A stretch of 64,000 bases of DNA, taken from assembly GCA_024742495.1 (NCBI GenBank), contig JANSYJ010000004.1, positions 208,690 through 272,689 on the forward strand. The letters are read 5' to 3'. Below are positions 19,185 through 28,404 of this stretch, piece after piece. How positions within the stretch are numbered: the stretch's first letter is position 1; every line of letters starts with the position of its first letter. The notes below the pieces were generated by a model. The model was not told the DNA's origin. It saw only the letters and a list, made by a program, of their open reading frames with translations, and did not search any database. Both the position numbers and the translations under genes were made by a program. Source of the DNA: Bacteroidota bacterium. Lineage in GTDB: Bacteria > Bacteroidota > Bacteroidia > Flavobacteriales > Schleiferiaceae.

Positions 19185-20681
19185 CTAATCCAGCATTGCC
19201 CGCAACTTAGCATAGTCGATTTTTGAATTATGCCTCGGGTCGCGCGGTAATTTCCCTAGCGATTTAAACCGATCATAATCTAGGTCTTTTAAAGCCGCTT
19301 GGAGCTGAGCCTCCCTTAATTTCGTTTCAAGTAGGAGCACCTTCTGCTGCTGATGCCAAAGTAAAGTTCCCCTAGCTATTCCGGGAATTTGCTGGAGCTG
19401 ATATTCAATCAGAAAAGTAGATATATAGGATTTGTCCAAAGGGATTAACTCCTTACAAGGACCGGTCAGGTAAAGTCTACTATTTACTACGCGACCACTA
19501 TCCCCCGTGCGATGCCAAAGTTTAGTATTGGTCTTTATTTTATTTCGCTTATAGGCCGCCTCATTTTGGAAATATGACTTTAAAACATGATCGCCCGCCA
19601 CAATGATTTCCCCAATTTCCCCTTCCGCAACTTCCAATTGCTCTAATTCATTTTCACTCGCCACGGAAATAGCTTCCCCACTGATATCAATAATTCGCAA
19701 TTCCGTTTTTGAAAAAGGCTGACCAACCGGTAAACCATGCGGCAAGTTGGCCGGGCTTTGGGCTAATTCGCTTGCGCTGATGGAGCTAATTGGTTCCGCT
19801 TCGGTGGAGCCATATACAATATTGATTGCCGCATTGGGAAAGGCCTTTTGGTAGAGCTGCGCTTCGCTAGGAAAAACAGGGGCGCCACCGGTAAACACTT
19901 TCTTTACAGACTTATAGTTGTGCCTAGACCTAAGGGCAGAGTCTGCCAATCGTTTGATAAAAAAAGGCGAGGCGGTAATTCGATTGACCTCATGCCTTTC
20001 AATTTGGGCTTGAATAACCTGCCCATTTAGCTGCTCCACCTTTTTCGCATTAAACTTAGCGATGACCGAGGTGCAGCCCATCCCCAAATTCATAAAAAGC
20101 ACTATCGGTAAAACGGGCATATCTACGTCTTCCACTTTGGGGTCAATTTCCAATTTAAGCGCATCAAACTGATGTTGTAAAAAAGCATGACTGCGATCGG
20201 CCGCCTTGGGTGTTCCGCTGCTACCAGTTGTAAAGGTTATAAGCGCTGAGGCCTCTTCATCAAGGTCCTGCATTGGGGCGGAAGTTTTCAACTTTCCTTT
20301 TAAAGCGAGCTTTAAGGGTATCCGGCGTATATCCTTTAAAAACCAACCAAAAATTCGCGCTTTGGGAACGCCAATAAAAGCCTTACAATCGGCCAGTCGA
20401 CAGCAAACTTTAAGTCGTTCAACACTAACCCACTCATCTAAAAAAACCGCTGTAGCGCCAGAATAAAAAAGGGCCAATACAATTCTATAAAGGTCTATGC
20501 TCATTGGCACAAAAACCAAAACTCGATCGCCCGCCTTTAATCCTTTAGCTTGAAAATAAGCGGCTGTTTGCTGAACCTCAGCCTCTAATTGGGCGTAGCT
20601 TATTTCCGCATTGTCGCTAATAATCGCGGGTTTATCAGGGTAGCTTTTAGCGGCGGTTAGAAATAATTCGGTGATATTCAT
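19185..20681 (-). CDS. OleC-like acyl-adenylate-forming ligase
   Basis: The 498-residue protein belongs to the AMP-binding superfamily. The ATP loop TTGSSGTPK is at 151-159, the acyl-adenylate motif VYGSTEAEPI follows, and the C-terminus ends RDPRHNSKIDYAKLRAML. The pieces ADRSHAFL and PVLPIVLFMNLG are like those of the OleC group, which acts on beta-hydroxy acids or fatty acids. The reaction here is unknown. It is the last gene of the seven-gene operon and overlaps the gene before it by 4 bases (ATGA). It probably activates a carboxylic acid for the preceding GNAT-fold protein or a pathway intermediate (inference). Confidence 0.82.
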   Translation of the reverse strand: MNITELFLTAAKSYPDKPAIISDNAEISYAQLEAEVQQTAAYFQAKGLKAGDRVLVFVPMSIDLYRIVLALFYSGATAVFLDEWVSVERLKVCCRLADCKAFIGVPKARIFGWFLKDIRRIPLKLALKGKLKTSAPMQDLDEEASALITFTTGSSGTPKAADRSHAFLQHQFDALKLEIDPKVEDVDMPVLPIVLFMNLGMGCTSVIAKFNAKKVEQLNGQVIQAQIERHEVNRITASPFFIKRLADSALRSRHNYKSVKKVFTGGAPVFPSEAQLYQKAFPNAAINIVYGSTEAEPISSISASELAQSPANLPHGLPVGQPFSKTELRIIDISGEAISVASENELEQLEVAEGEIGEIIVAGDHVLKSYFQNEAAYKRNKIKTNTKLWHRTGDSGRVVNSRLYLTGPCKELIPLDKSYISTFLIEYQLQQIPGIARGTLLWHQQQKVLLLETKLREAQLQAALKDLDYDRFKSLGKLPRDPRHNSKIDYAKLRAMLD

Positions 20682-21691
20682 AAGGGCAGGCCATATAGCT
20701 GATAAGCCTTATAAGCTTTACCATTGGTTTTCTTGGAGATTTGTCGCGAAGCATTCTCTTCAATCATTAAGGCATGGATTACCTTTTGATAAGATTGATT
20801 TTTCGCTTCCATCATCAGCTTTAAAGCTAGGTATCTTCCTACACCCTTAAAGGGCGTATTCCTTTTGCGCGCCATGGATTTAATGATTAAGCTTTCTCCC
20901 TTGGGATCGAAATAATCCTTTAGCCCAAAAATAAAAGCCTGAAGCGCTCCCGACTGATCCTCCGCCAGGTAAACTAAGGAAGGATCTAAAAAATCCTTTA
21001 GCCTGGAATAGCGTTTCACAAAATCCTCGACGCTAATGGGCGTGTATAAAAAATTCCCTGCAAAACCATCTAAACTTAATCGGGCAATAGCCTCCAAATC
21101 CTGTTCAAAGCGCTGTGGGTTCATAGGCCTAAATCGCGCACCTAGGCCTTCGAACCTTAGTTTTAGATTTTGAAGCCGAGTTTCGGAGCTCGGGATATCT
21201 TGAACCAAACTAGAGAAATAGGAAGCCACAACTTTAAATCCTGCCGCTTGAAACTGTTGGTTATAATACAGGTGATGATAAGGCTCCATGAAAAAATTCG
21301 GCGCATCATTGTTGAGGCTAAAGCGATACGAATTCCAGGTAGAGCCTTCCATTGGACCAATTAAGAAGCGGTAGTTTTTAGCGCGTGCTAGGGCAATGGC
21401 CCGTCCTAAAAGCTCGCTACTCACTTCCTCTTCATCAATACATTCATAGCTACCGATACAAGCGGCAGACTGAGCTTCATAAAAGAGATCGGGGTTCTCG
21501 TAAAAGGCAAATCGACCCACTGGAATCGTATCTTTCAAAAGTACATAGCAAGCCTCTAAAAATTCTGCTTGTGGCTCATGGCCGGCCTTAAAGCGATCAC
21601 TGCTTTTAGGATAAAGGCGGATTGGCAAATCAGCAAACAAATGATAGTTTGAATCTCCAGGCTGCATGCGAATTAAGCTCCAAGTCTCCAT
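20678..21691 (-). CDS. GNAT-fold acyltransferase-like protein
   Basis: The 337-residue protein looks like a two-module GNAT. The N-terminal half has GRFAFYENP and GPMEGSTWNSYRF, followed by PYHHLYYNQQFQAAGF. The C-terminal half has KGVGRYLALKLMMEA, where an acetyl-CoA-binding loop would lie. The acceptor and donor are unknown. It is the sixth gene of the operon, starting one base after the kinase-like gene and overlapping the ligase gene, which suggests that the two act in sequence (inference). Confidence 0.65.
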   Translation of the reverse strand: METWSLIRMQPGDSNYHLFADLPIRLYPKSSDRFKAGHEPQAEFLEACYVLLKDTIPVGRFAFYENPDLFYEAQSAACIGSYECIDEEEVSSELLGRAIALARAKNYRFLIGPMEGSTWNSYRFSLNNDAPNFFMEPYHHLYYNQQFQAAGFKVVASYFSSLVQDIPSSETRLQNLKLRFEGLGARFRPMNPQRFEQDLEAIARLSLDGFAGNFLYTPISVEDFVKRYSRLKDFLDPSLVYLAEDQSGALQAFIFGLKDYFDPKGESLIIKSMARKRNTPFKGVGRYLALKLMMEAKNQSYQKVIHALMIEENASRQISKKTNGKAYKAYQLYGLPL

Positions 21692-21692
21692 C

Positions 21693-22364
21693 TTAAAACA
21701 TTAAATGGTGGACTACTAAAACCAGGGTGGCGGTAGCGGGAATGGTTAAATTATCAAAACCCCTATGGCTTATCGCTTCCGCCAAAGTGCAGGCCAATGC
21801 CAGGATTGCGCCTAAAAGTAAAGCCTCTGAAATCGGTGTGTTTTCCAAGCCCATAAATAGCCCTAAACAGAGAGCCAAGGCGCTAACGAAAAAGGCCAAT
21901 GAACCACTAATGGTTTTAGACATTCCAAAAACCGTATAGCTTCCATAAGGCTTTGATTTGCCTACAAAAGCAGCAAAAGGATCGCTAATGGCGAGAATTA
22001 AAATAGGCAGGTAATAAAATACCAGGAGGCCAAAATGCGCTTGCGACAAATAGCAGGCATAAACGATAATAGGGTACAAAATACTGCCGCTGGTTTTTCG
22101 CTCCACCCCATGTATGGAGCGCAGGTAAGGGGAAGAAATTGTTAAAATTAAGATCACAAAAAAACTGGCACATAATAGTAAAACCAACCAGTGATTAGTA
22201 ATTAAAACGGGAAAGCTCAAGGCCAATATGCCGGTTATAATGTGTACATATTTCCGGCTAAACTCCGCCTTCACCTTCCAGCGATGGTAGATGAATTCCG
22301 CACTGGAAAAAAGCAGTAAATAGGCTATTGCCAGTCCTATAGTATGAAGCAAATTATCCGTCAA
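21693..22364 (-). CDS. Phytol/dolichol-kinase-like membrane protein
   Basis: The 223-residue protein has about six hydrophobic helices and the motifs of the CTP-dependent polyprenol/diacylglycerol kinase family (SEC59, VTE5, DGK1): SRKYVHI at 36-42, ERKTSGSILYP at 88-98, ISDPFAAFVGK at 126-136 and SKTISGSLAFF at 149-159. It would phosphorylate a prenol or a diacylglycerol at the membrane. The start is a TTG that overlaps the end of the upstream gene by 11 bases, as no ATG is available. Confidence 0.78.
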   Translation of the reverse strand: MTDNLLHTIGLAIAYLLLFSSAEFIYHRWKVKAEFSRKYVHIITGILALSFPVLITNHWLVLLLCASFFVILILTISSPYLRSIHGVERKTSGSILYPIIVYACYLSQAHFGLLVFYYLPILILAISDPFAAFVGKSKPYGSYTVFGMSKTISGSLAFFVSALALCLGLFMGLENTPISEALLLGAILALACTLAEAISHRGFDNLTIPATATLVLVVHHLMF

Positions 22365-23442
22365 CTCTGATGCTTAGATTAAAATCTCGGTAAAAAAAAC
22401 CTTTATCTCGTTCCAAGCAAATACCATATTTGGCATCGGCCATTAAAGCTTTATGCTGATGATGCATTTTACGAGGCACCATCAAATTCCAATAGGCAAA
22501 TCTGGACTTTGGATCACTGTTGTTCAGTATATTCCTACTCACCTCATCAAATAAATCGAGCTCCATATATTCATAAATATTTGAAAGGTTGAATTTATTA
22601 AAGCCCTGGTATTCTTTAAAGGCGTCTTCCGCCAATCCTTGAAAAATGATGAGACGATCCAAATTGGACTTTATAATTTGAAAGTTTTCCGCTCGGGCAT
22701 AGTGCGGGAGCATCGATCCAAAATCTCCTTTTAAAATATAGTGTAAGAAGTAATTTTCCTGGCAATAAACACTGCTCAGGTGCTTTTTAGCCTGCTCTAA
22801 TATAAATGTGGAAACCGAGACTTTCACCTCATTTAAAAATTTAGGATCGCGCCCAAGGCGCCCCATGGACCAACGACTAAAGAAAATTTTAAAGGCCATT
22901 TTCCAACGCCAATTAAACCATTGCTTTTCGCAAAACTCCTTTTGGGCGCCGGCCTCCTTCTTTACAAAAAGTGCAGAAATCCTCGCCTTGCTATGAAGCA
23001 GGGGTAGCATTCGTTTTCTAAATAATTGGAAATACTTTTCAAACTTGCCCGCATGGATAATTCCCGCCTCTATTTCGGAGCTTCTTTGCTCCCAAAACTT
23101 AAGGGCGCTTGGACTTAAACCTTCTTTTAAACGATTAAAAAGTTCCATTCTATTGGCATGCGCTTTAAAGCCAAGGAAGGCCAAAAAGTCCTGATGGTTC
23201 AAATGTTGAAATGCCGCTTTTTTTAAGGCGACAAGGTTCAGCTGAACGGGGTTTATGTCCACCGCCACCACTAGATCAGGACTGCCACCTAAAAGTGAAA
23301 AGCTATTGTCACCCGCCGAGGCAATGGAAAGAATTCGATCGCCTGCTTTAGGCTCCAAAGCTTCTAGCAATAGATCCGCATCCTCCCAGCAATTCGCATA
23401 ACGGATGTAATCATGGGAAACATCTTTTAGCTGTTCAGCCAT
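22354..23442 (-). CDS. DUF3419 (BtaA-like) 3-amino-3-carboxypropyl transferase
   Basis: The 362-residue protein matches the DUF3419/BtaA family by YANCWED at 15-21, SIASAGDN at 39-46 and VAVDINPVQL at 59-68 (a SAM-binding-type loop). BtaA moves the aminocarboxypropyl group of SAM to diacylglycerol, giving the homoserine head group of betaine lipids. No BtaB-type N-methyltransferase is present nearby, so the product may remain unmethylated or the acceptor may differ (inference). It overlaps the previous gene by 8 bases. Confidence 0.8.
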   Translation of the reverse strand: MAEQLKDVSHDYIRYANCWEDADLLLEALEPKAGDRILSIASAGDNSFSLLGGSPDLVVAVDINPVQLNLVALKKAAFQHLNHQDFLAFLGFKAHANRMELFNRLKEGLSPSALKFWEQRSSEIEAGIIHAGKFEKYFQLFRKRMLPLLHSKARISALFVKKEAGAQKEFCEKQWFNWRWKMAFKIFFSRWSMGRLGRDPKFLNEVKVSVSTFILEQAKKHLSSVYCQENYFLHYILKGDFGSMLPHYARAENFQIIKSNLDRLIIFQGLAEDAFKEYQGFNKFNLSNIYEYMELDLFDEVSRNILNNSDPKSRFAYWNLMVPRKMHHQHKALMADAKYGICLERDKGFFYRDFNLSIRVDG

Positions 23443-26023
23443 TATCGATTAATTTTATTTGCCCCGTACTCCCATCCATCATTATTTGATCGCCAGTTTT
23501 TAAGGTCCGCAAAAGACCTTTAACGCTTACAATGCAGGGTATTCCCATTTCACGGGAAACGATGGCCGAATGACTGAGTAAACTGCCACGTTCTACAATA
23601 ATCGCAGATGCAGTAGGAAAAAGGGTTACCCATCCGGGATCGGTGCTTGTCGTTAAAAGGATATCGCCATTAAGGGAGTCAATTTCATTGGGATCATGCA
23701 CTACTCTCACCTTGCCCTGTACAATACCCGGACAGCAGCCAATGCCTTCCAAATGATCCTCGGCTCCTTCTAATTTCTCGAGGCTATAGATATACTCATC
23801 TTTAAATTCATAGCCATAGGTGTAAAATCGCTCCTGGGGAAGAGGCTGCTGTGCAAACTGACTAAACTCCAATTTGCGTTCTGCTATCCTAGCCTTTAGT
23901 TGCTCGTTCCATGATTCATTCTCCAATTGCTTTATCTCTTCCAACTCCAGATAAAACATATCGCGAGGCTGCTTTAAATGTCCTTCTTGAAACCACCTTT
24001 CACCAAGAGCTAAAAACATGTGCCGCACCATACCAAAGCCTCGGGTACGCTCAAAGCGCAAGTTCTCGCGATTACTTACCAGGTCTCTCGTTTTTCGAAG
24101 CACCAGCTGAAACCACCATTTCTTAAAAGGCCTATTCCTCAGCTTATCAGCAATTTTCTTTTCGGCCGCTTCCCTTAATTCATCTTCCAATCCAGCCTTG
24201 GTAAAACGCTGGCTTATTCCCTGCTGGACATAAGATTTTATAAGCTTCACGAAAAGCTCCGGATGCTGAGCATAGGCCTTGCTTTCCAATTTCAATTCAC
24301 CCACACATCGATCGCCAAATTTGGCGATGTATGCATCAAAGTCTTCTTTTATCTCGGGGTAATGGCCTTGATCGAGCAGGGACCAAATATTCAAGGCCTC
24401 TTTTTCTAAAAACAGTTTTTTAAGCGCCTCATTTTTGGCCACCTTCCCCGCTATAGCCATACTGCGATGTATGGGTTCTACCGAGATTATATCCTGACTG
24501 CCGCAAAGCAGATCATTGTGAAGGTTGGGGCTATCTGGACAAAGTTTCTGGCTTTGTTTTTCCAGCATGCCAAACCATATCATGGCAAAGAAATCATTGA
24601 TTAAAGGAGCCTTCCACTCCAGGAGTAAAGATTTTTCAAAAGCATTGTAATGTTCAATTATCTTCTTCGGCTTTAAGCCTGAAAAGTCTAGCTGTTGATA
24701 GCTGCTCATTACGCGATTGAGGTGGGCCTGAAATTTCCTTCTCTTGGCAGGAAGTTGGAAATGAATAAGCAGCATTTTTAAAAGCATAAAGAGGATTCGC
24801 AAACTTGCAAGGCCCTTGCTCATCTTATACTCATCCCCTAAATCAAAACGCTCTTTAACCCCCATCATGCGCTCCATATTCTCGGCATTTAAGGTGTAGC
24901 CCGGTAACATCGCTAGCATTTTATACCAGTTTAGGAGATTGTAATACACTCGGCCACGAACCAGCCCTAAGGTGTTTTCGAAAACCGCTGCATTTCGGTT
25001 TACATCTTTCGCCCTCACTCCCATTAACTGTACAAATTGGCGATAAACCATTTCATACATCTGGCGAATAAAACTGAAGGTTAAAGGGGTCGTAATACCC
25101 GGGTAAGACTCAATAATATTGCTATTATCCCAAAGGATATAATCCCCTTTTGACTCTTGTTTTAAACTGGTGATCGGTCGGGTTTGGGTTAGGTAAAATT
25201 GTCCATTGGCATAGGCGAACTCAATATCCTGTGGCAGGCCTAACTTTTCTTCTAATAATGCTAAGCCGGCAACAATTTCGGCAATTTGAGCAGCGTCAAG
25301 ACTGGCTTTATTTTGTTGATGGGCAGGAACTGCAATTTTATGACAGCCGCCATTTTCTAGATCTTGAACATATTGATGTTCCTTTAAGGCCAATTCACTG
25401 CTATAGCTTCCCGCAGTCCAGCGGAAAGTATCGGCATTTAGATCGCCAGAAACCAAGCCTTCGCCTAAGCCATACACGGCGGAGATAAGCTTTGTATCCC
25501 TAGCCCCATTTATGGGATCGGCACCAAAAGCAACGCCGGCTACTTCTGAGGACACCATTTCTTGAATGATCACCGCAATACCGAAATGCAAATCCAAATT
25601 GTTGGTCTTGCGGTAATGCTGTACCCTTTCGGAGGCGGCCGATTTCCAGACGGCTTTAATCTTAGCTACCAGGTCCTGGGCTGAAACATGAAGATAGGAT
25701 TCGAACTGCCCGGCGAAGGAGAATTCTTTTCCATCTTCATCCATGGCAGAAGAGCGCACGGCATAGCTTTGTTGCTCGAAATTGGAACCAAAAAAAGATT
25801 CAATTTCCTCCATTATGATTGTAGGCACCTCTAAGGCATCAATAAGTTCCTGCTGCTGCTTATCATTTAGAGAAGCTGGCATCTGCTCCAGCATAAGTTC
25901 CTGTGGAATTACCAGCCAGTTAGGAACCCTGAAGCCAAGCTCCTGCAGTTTAAAGAGGTTTTTGGCCTTGCCGCCGATGCCCTCCGCTGAGAGCTGATTG
26001 TCCTTTGAACTTATTAGCCTCAT
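23435..26023 (-). CDS. Rifampin-phosphotransferase-like PEP-synthase-family dikinase
   Basis: The 862-residue protein has an N-terminal PEP-synthase-type ATP-binding domain (about 10-315; VRSSAMDEDGKEFSFAGQ, EFAYANGQFYLTQTRPI), a long middle region, and the swivelling phosphohistidine domain at the very C-terminus (RGSLLSHSAIVSREMGIPCI). It lacks the PEP-binding barrel of true PEP synthase. This length and order match rifampin phosphotransferase, which transfers the beta-phosphate of ATP to a small-molecule hydroxyl. The ATG at 26023 overlaps the UbiA stop as ATGA, so the longer frame from 26083 is rejected. Confidence 0.82.
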   Translation of the reverse strand: MRLISSKDNQLSAEGIGGKAKNLFKLQELGFRVPNWLVIPQELMLEQMPASLNDKQQQELIDALEVPTIIMEEIESFFGSNFEQQSYAVRSSAMDEDGKEFSFAGQFESYLHVSAQDLVAKIKAVWKSAASERVQHYRKTNNLDLHFGIAVIIQEMVSSEVAGVAFGADPINGARDTKLISAVYGLGEGLVSGDLNADTFRWTAGSYSSELALKEHQYVQDLENGGCHKIAVPAHQQNKASLDAAQIAEIVAGLALLEEKLGLPQDIEFAYANGQFYLTQTRPITSLKQESKGDYILWDNSNIIESYPGITTPLTFSFIRQMYEMVYRQFVQLMGVRAKDVNRNAAVFENTLGLVRGRVYYNLLNWYKMLAMLPGYTLNAENMERMMGVKERFDLGDEYKMSKGLASLRILFMLLKMLLIHFQLPAKRRKFQAHLNRVMSSYQQLDFSGLKPKKIIEHYNAFEKSLLLEWKAPLINDFFAMIWFGMLEKQSQKLCPDSPNLHNDLLCGSQDIISVEPIHRSMAIAGKVAKNEALKKLFLEKEALNIWSLLDQGHYPEIKEDFDAYIAKFGDRCVGELKLESKAYAQHPELFVKLIKSYVQQGISQRFTKAGLEDELREAAEKKIADKLRNRPFKKWWFQLVLRKTRDLVSNRENLRFERTRGFGMVRHMFLALGERWFQEGHLKQPRDMFYLELEEIKQLENESWNEQLKARIAERKLEFSQFAQQPLPQERFYTYGYEFKDEYIYSLEKLEGAEDHLEGIGCCPGIVQGKVRVVHDPNEIDSLNGDILLTTSTDPGWVTLFPTASAIIVERGSLLSHSAIVSREMGIPCIVSVKGLLRTLKTGDQIMMDGSTGQIKLIDNG

Positions 26024-26952
26024 TGCCAAAAGGATATTAGCATTGGTATGCCGCCCAAGGCCAGGTACATTAAGGCAGTCCAAAGTGCGGAAGCGTACTC
26101 CATCCTCTTGGCGCCCTTGGCCGTCACATTAACTAAAAACTGAAATCCTGGCAAGGCACAAATAATAAAAAAGCCGCCGAAAATGATATAGGCCCAATAG
26201 CTATAATCGGCATACCAAGCAGCGCCCATGGCCAGGAGCATGGTGATAAACATCAATACGATCCAGGCGATTACTCCGCCTTTGGTACCGTATAAACCGG
26301 TATAAGAAATTACTCCATCTTCTTCCATTTCGGGGCTGCGTAGCTTGCGACCAAACTCCAGAACAAGGCCATTCATATAGCTTACGGCAAAAAACCAAGC
26401 CAGGCCCCAATGGGCGGAACTTCCTTCTAATTTCCAATCCAGGCCACTGGCATAAATGTCTATTAAAGGAATAATAAACATGTGAGAAGTGATGTACAGG
26501 AGCTGCCGAGCTTTTAACCATTTAGGAACAAAAAACTCAAATCCCATCAAAACTAAATAGGCCAGCACTATTAAATAGAGGAGCAGCATTTCCCTTTGAA
26601 AAATTACAATGGTGCTTATCTGAACCAATCCCAGTAAAATGCCAATCCACTTTAATTCCTTTAAGCTAATGAGGCCTCGCGGCACTGGCAAATACTTTCG
26701 AAAACGGGCATCATCTTCCCGATCCTTAAACTCATCAAAAATGCGAACTAAGAAAAATAGACTTACCGTCGCCAGGATGCCTATTGCAAAGTCGGACCAT
26801 GGAATAAAACCCGTTTTCCCGCGGCAAATTCTGGAATAGGAAACAGCGGAAAAGGTAAAAGCAGCAATCATTAAACCGTGGGCAAAAAACGGAAAACGCT
26901 CTTTCTGATAAATCCAAAAACGCTTTAAAAAAGGCAATTGCTTTTCGTCCAT
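26020..26952 (-). CDS. UbiA-family prenyltransferase
   Basis: The 310-residue membrane protein has about eight helices and the UbiA first aspartate-rich motif D73-EFKDRED-D81, followed by LPVPRGL. The second motif is degenerate and glutamate-rich (EFGRKLRSPEMEED, 199-212). UbiA enzymes join a polyprenyl diphosphate to an aromatic, glycerol-phosphate or sugar acceptor. Neither donor nor acceptor is evident. It lies 3 bases after the HMG-CoA reductase gene and overlaps the dikinase start. Confidence 0.85.
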   Translation of the reverse strand: MDEKQLPFLKRFWIYQKERFPFFAHGLMIAAFTFSAVSYSRICRGKTGFIPWSDFAIGILATVSLFFLVRIFDEFKDREDDARFRKYLPVPRGLISLKELKWIGILLGLVQISTIVIFQREMLLLYLIVLAYLVLMGFEFFVPKWLKARQLLYITSHMFIIPLIDIYASGLDWKLEGSSAHWGLAWFFAVSYMNGLVLEFGRKLRSPEMEEDGVISYTGLYGTKGGVIAWIVLMFITMLLAMGAAWYADYSYWAYIIFGGFFIICALPGFQFLVNVTAKGAKRMEYASALWTALMYLALGGIPMLISFWQ

Positions 26953-26955
26953 GGC

Positions 26956-28233
26956 TTATGCTTTTCTACCCAAGTTTTGATGCGCTTGGGTAAAGTGATT
27001 TGCTGACATAGCGGCCGCGATAGAAATCTCCCCGCTAAGCGCCACCGCACAACAGATTTCCGCAAATTTCCGAGCGCTACCCGGGCCAGTACAGCCCAGC
27101 ATATTTAAACACTCCTTTTGGGTTGGTAAGCCCGTACCTCCGCCAACCGTGCCCACAATTAAAGAAGGCAAGGTTACCGCTACATAGAGGTCGCCACTTT
27201 CGGTTAACTGCATACGGGTGAGCCCAATGGAAGATTCTGAAATACAGGCAACATCTTGGCCACAGGCTAAAAACAAGGCGGTTAGGCCGTTTGCCACATG
27301 TCCTTGAGCGCCAATACTTCCGCTTTGAATGGCGGCTAAGGTGGACGATTGCCAATAATTGGCGATTAATTGAGGGCTCGATTTTAGAGTGTTTTCACAA
27401 ATCTCCTTGGGAATGCGGATTTCGGCACTCACCTTTTTCCCTCGCACATTGCCAAAGGATACGGCGGTTGCTTTTTTGTCGCCCGAAAAATTGCTTTCAA
27501 TACACCATTCTTGAGGTTTTACCGGCGACTCTTTCATCATGTACTGGCAAATTTGGTCGGTGCAAATGGTAACCATATTCTGGCCTGCCGCCTCCCCGGT
27601 GGTATATTCAAAAGTTAATATTACCGTGTTTCCCTCTATGGTTGGGGCCATTTCTTGCAATTTGGCGTAACGACTTGTTTCGGCTACAATTTTCTCGAAA
27701 AGGGGCTGTTGGGCTTGGGTCCATTTTACAAAAAGACCTACCTCGCCAATGCTTCTAAATTTAAATAAAGGACAGCGTTGAACGCCCTCACTTAGGCAAA
27801 CTGTGGTAATCCCTCCGCTCTGCCTACAGGCTTTCATACCGCGATTATAGGAAGCCACTAGGGCACCTTCGCTGCTCGCTAGGGGCACATAAAAGTCGCC
27901 AATTGCTTTGGTTCCTCTAATATTAATGGGACCTGCCAATCCAATAGGAACCTGGGCCATGCCAATGAAGTTCTCAATATTTCCTTGGTAGGCTTTCGCC
28001 TGATGAAATTCGCCTTTACCCGCTATTTTATCGGTTTCAAGTCCACGCTTGTTTAGAAAGGCCAATCGGGCTAAATACCCTTCTTCACTGGCTTCTGTAT
28101 TGTACTTTTCTTGGGGCAGTTTTTTTATTTCCGATGCCGGGAGCGGCGCTATTTGTCGAGCATATTCTTCAATGGACTTTTCCTTTTCAAAATCTTTTAT
28201 GAGTTTTTCACTCTGACGGGAGTTGCGGGCCAT
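26956..28233 (-). CDS. HMG-CoA reductase, class I-like
   Basis: The enzyme reduces HMG-CoA to mevalonate. The 425-residue protein has ENFIGMAQVPIGLAGP at 87-102, catalytic Glu122 (ASSEGALVAS), Lys253 (GDKKATA), Asp327 (CGQDVA) and His418 (TQAHQN). The cofactor motifs are GEAAGQNMV and GTVGGGTGL. These agree with class I (eukaryotic/archaeal-type) rather than class II sequences. It is the first gene of the seven-gene lipid operon. No exact promoter box was found in the 170 bases upstream. Confidence 0.9.
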   Translation of the reverse strand: MARNSRQSEKLIKDFEKEKSIEEYARQIAPLPASEIKKLPQEKYNTEASEEGYLARLAFLNKRGLETDKIAGKGEFHQAKAYQGNIENFIGMAQVPIGLAGPINIRGTKAIGDFYVPLASSEGALVASYNRGMKACRQSGGITTVCLSEGVQRCPLFKFRSIGEVGLFVKWTQAQQPLFEKIVAETSRYAKLQEMAPTIEGNTVILTFEYTTGEAAGQNMVTICTDQICQYMMKESPVKPQEWCIESNFSGDKKATAVSFGNVRGKKVSAEIRIPKEICENTLKSSPQLIANYWQSSTLAAIQSGSIGAQGHVANGLTALFLACGQDVACISESSIGLTRMQLTESGDLYVAVTLPSLIVGTVGGGTGLPTQKECLNMLGCTGPGSARKFAEICCAVALSGEISIAAAMSANHFTQAHQNLGRKA

Positions 28234-28390
28234 AGGTATTCAGGTAAAAATGAGATGGTCCAATTCTAAAAAAATTAAACCTTCTCTATTTGTTATCCGA
28301 ATGTAAGCGTTTATCTCGAATCAATGGAGCTCCGCTATTTCAGCGTCAATCCGCTCAGTTTAATTCTTGCTCTAAACCTATGAAGCTGCT

Positions 28391-28398
28391 TAGCTTTG
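28391..28398 (+). promoter_or_regulatory. Promoter (TTG ... TAGCTTTG) for the TonB-type gene
   Basis: TAGCTTTG is an exact TAnnTTTG match with a TTG at 28367-28369, 21 bases upstream. The ATG at 28405 follows after only 6 bases, so the transcript would be nearly leaderless. It overlaps the TTG at 28396 and argues against that codon as the start. Confidence 0.5.
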
Positions 28399-28404
28399 CT
28401 CTTT

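Noticed and set aside
23435..26023. True PEP synthase
   Set aside because: The PEP-binding barrel is missing and the His domain is at the C-terminus, as in rifampin phosphotransferase.
19185..28233. Archaeal-type ether-lipid pathway
   Set aside because: UbiA and mevalonate enzymes invite the idea, but no geranylgeranylglyceryl phosphate synthase is in the cluster, so it stays speculative.
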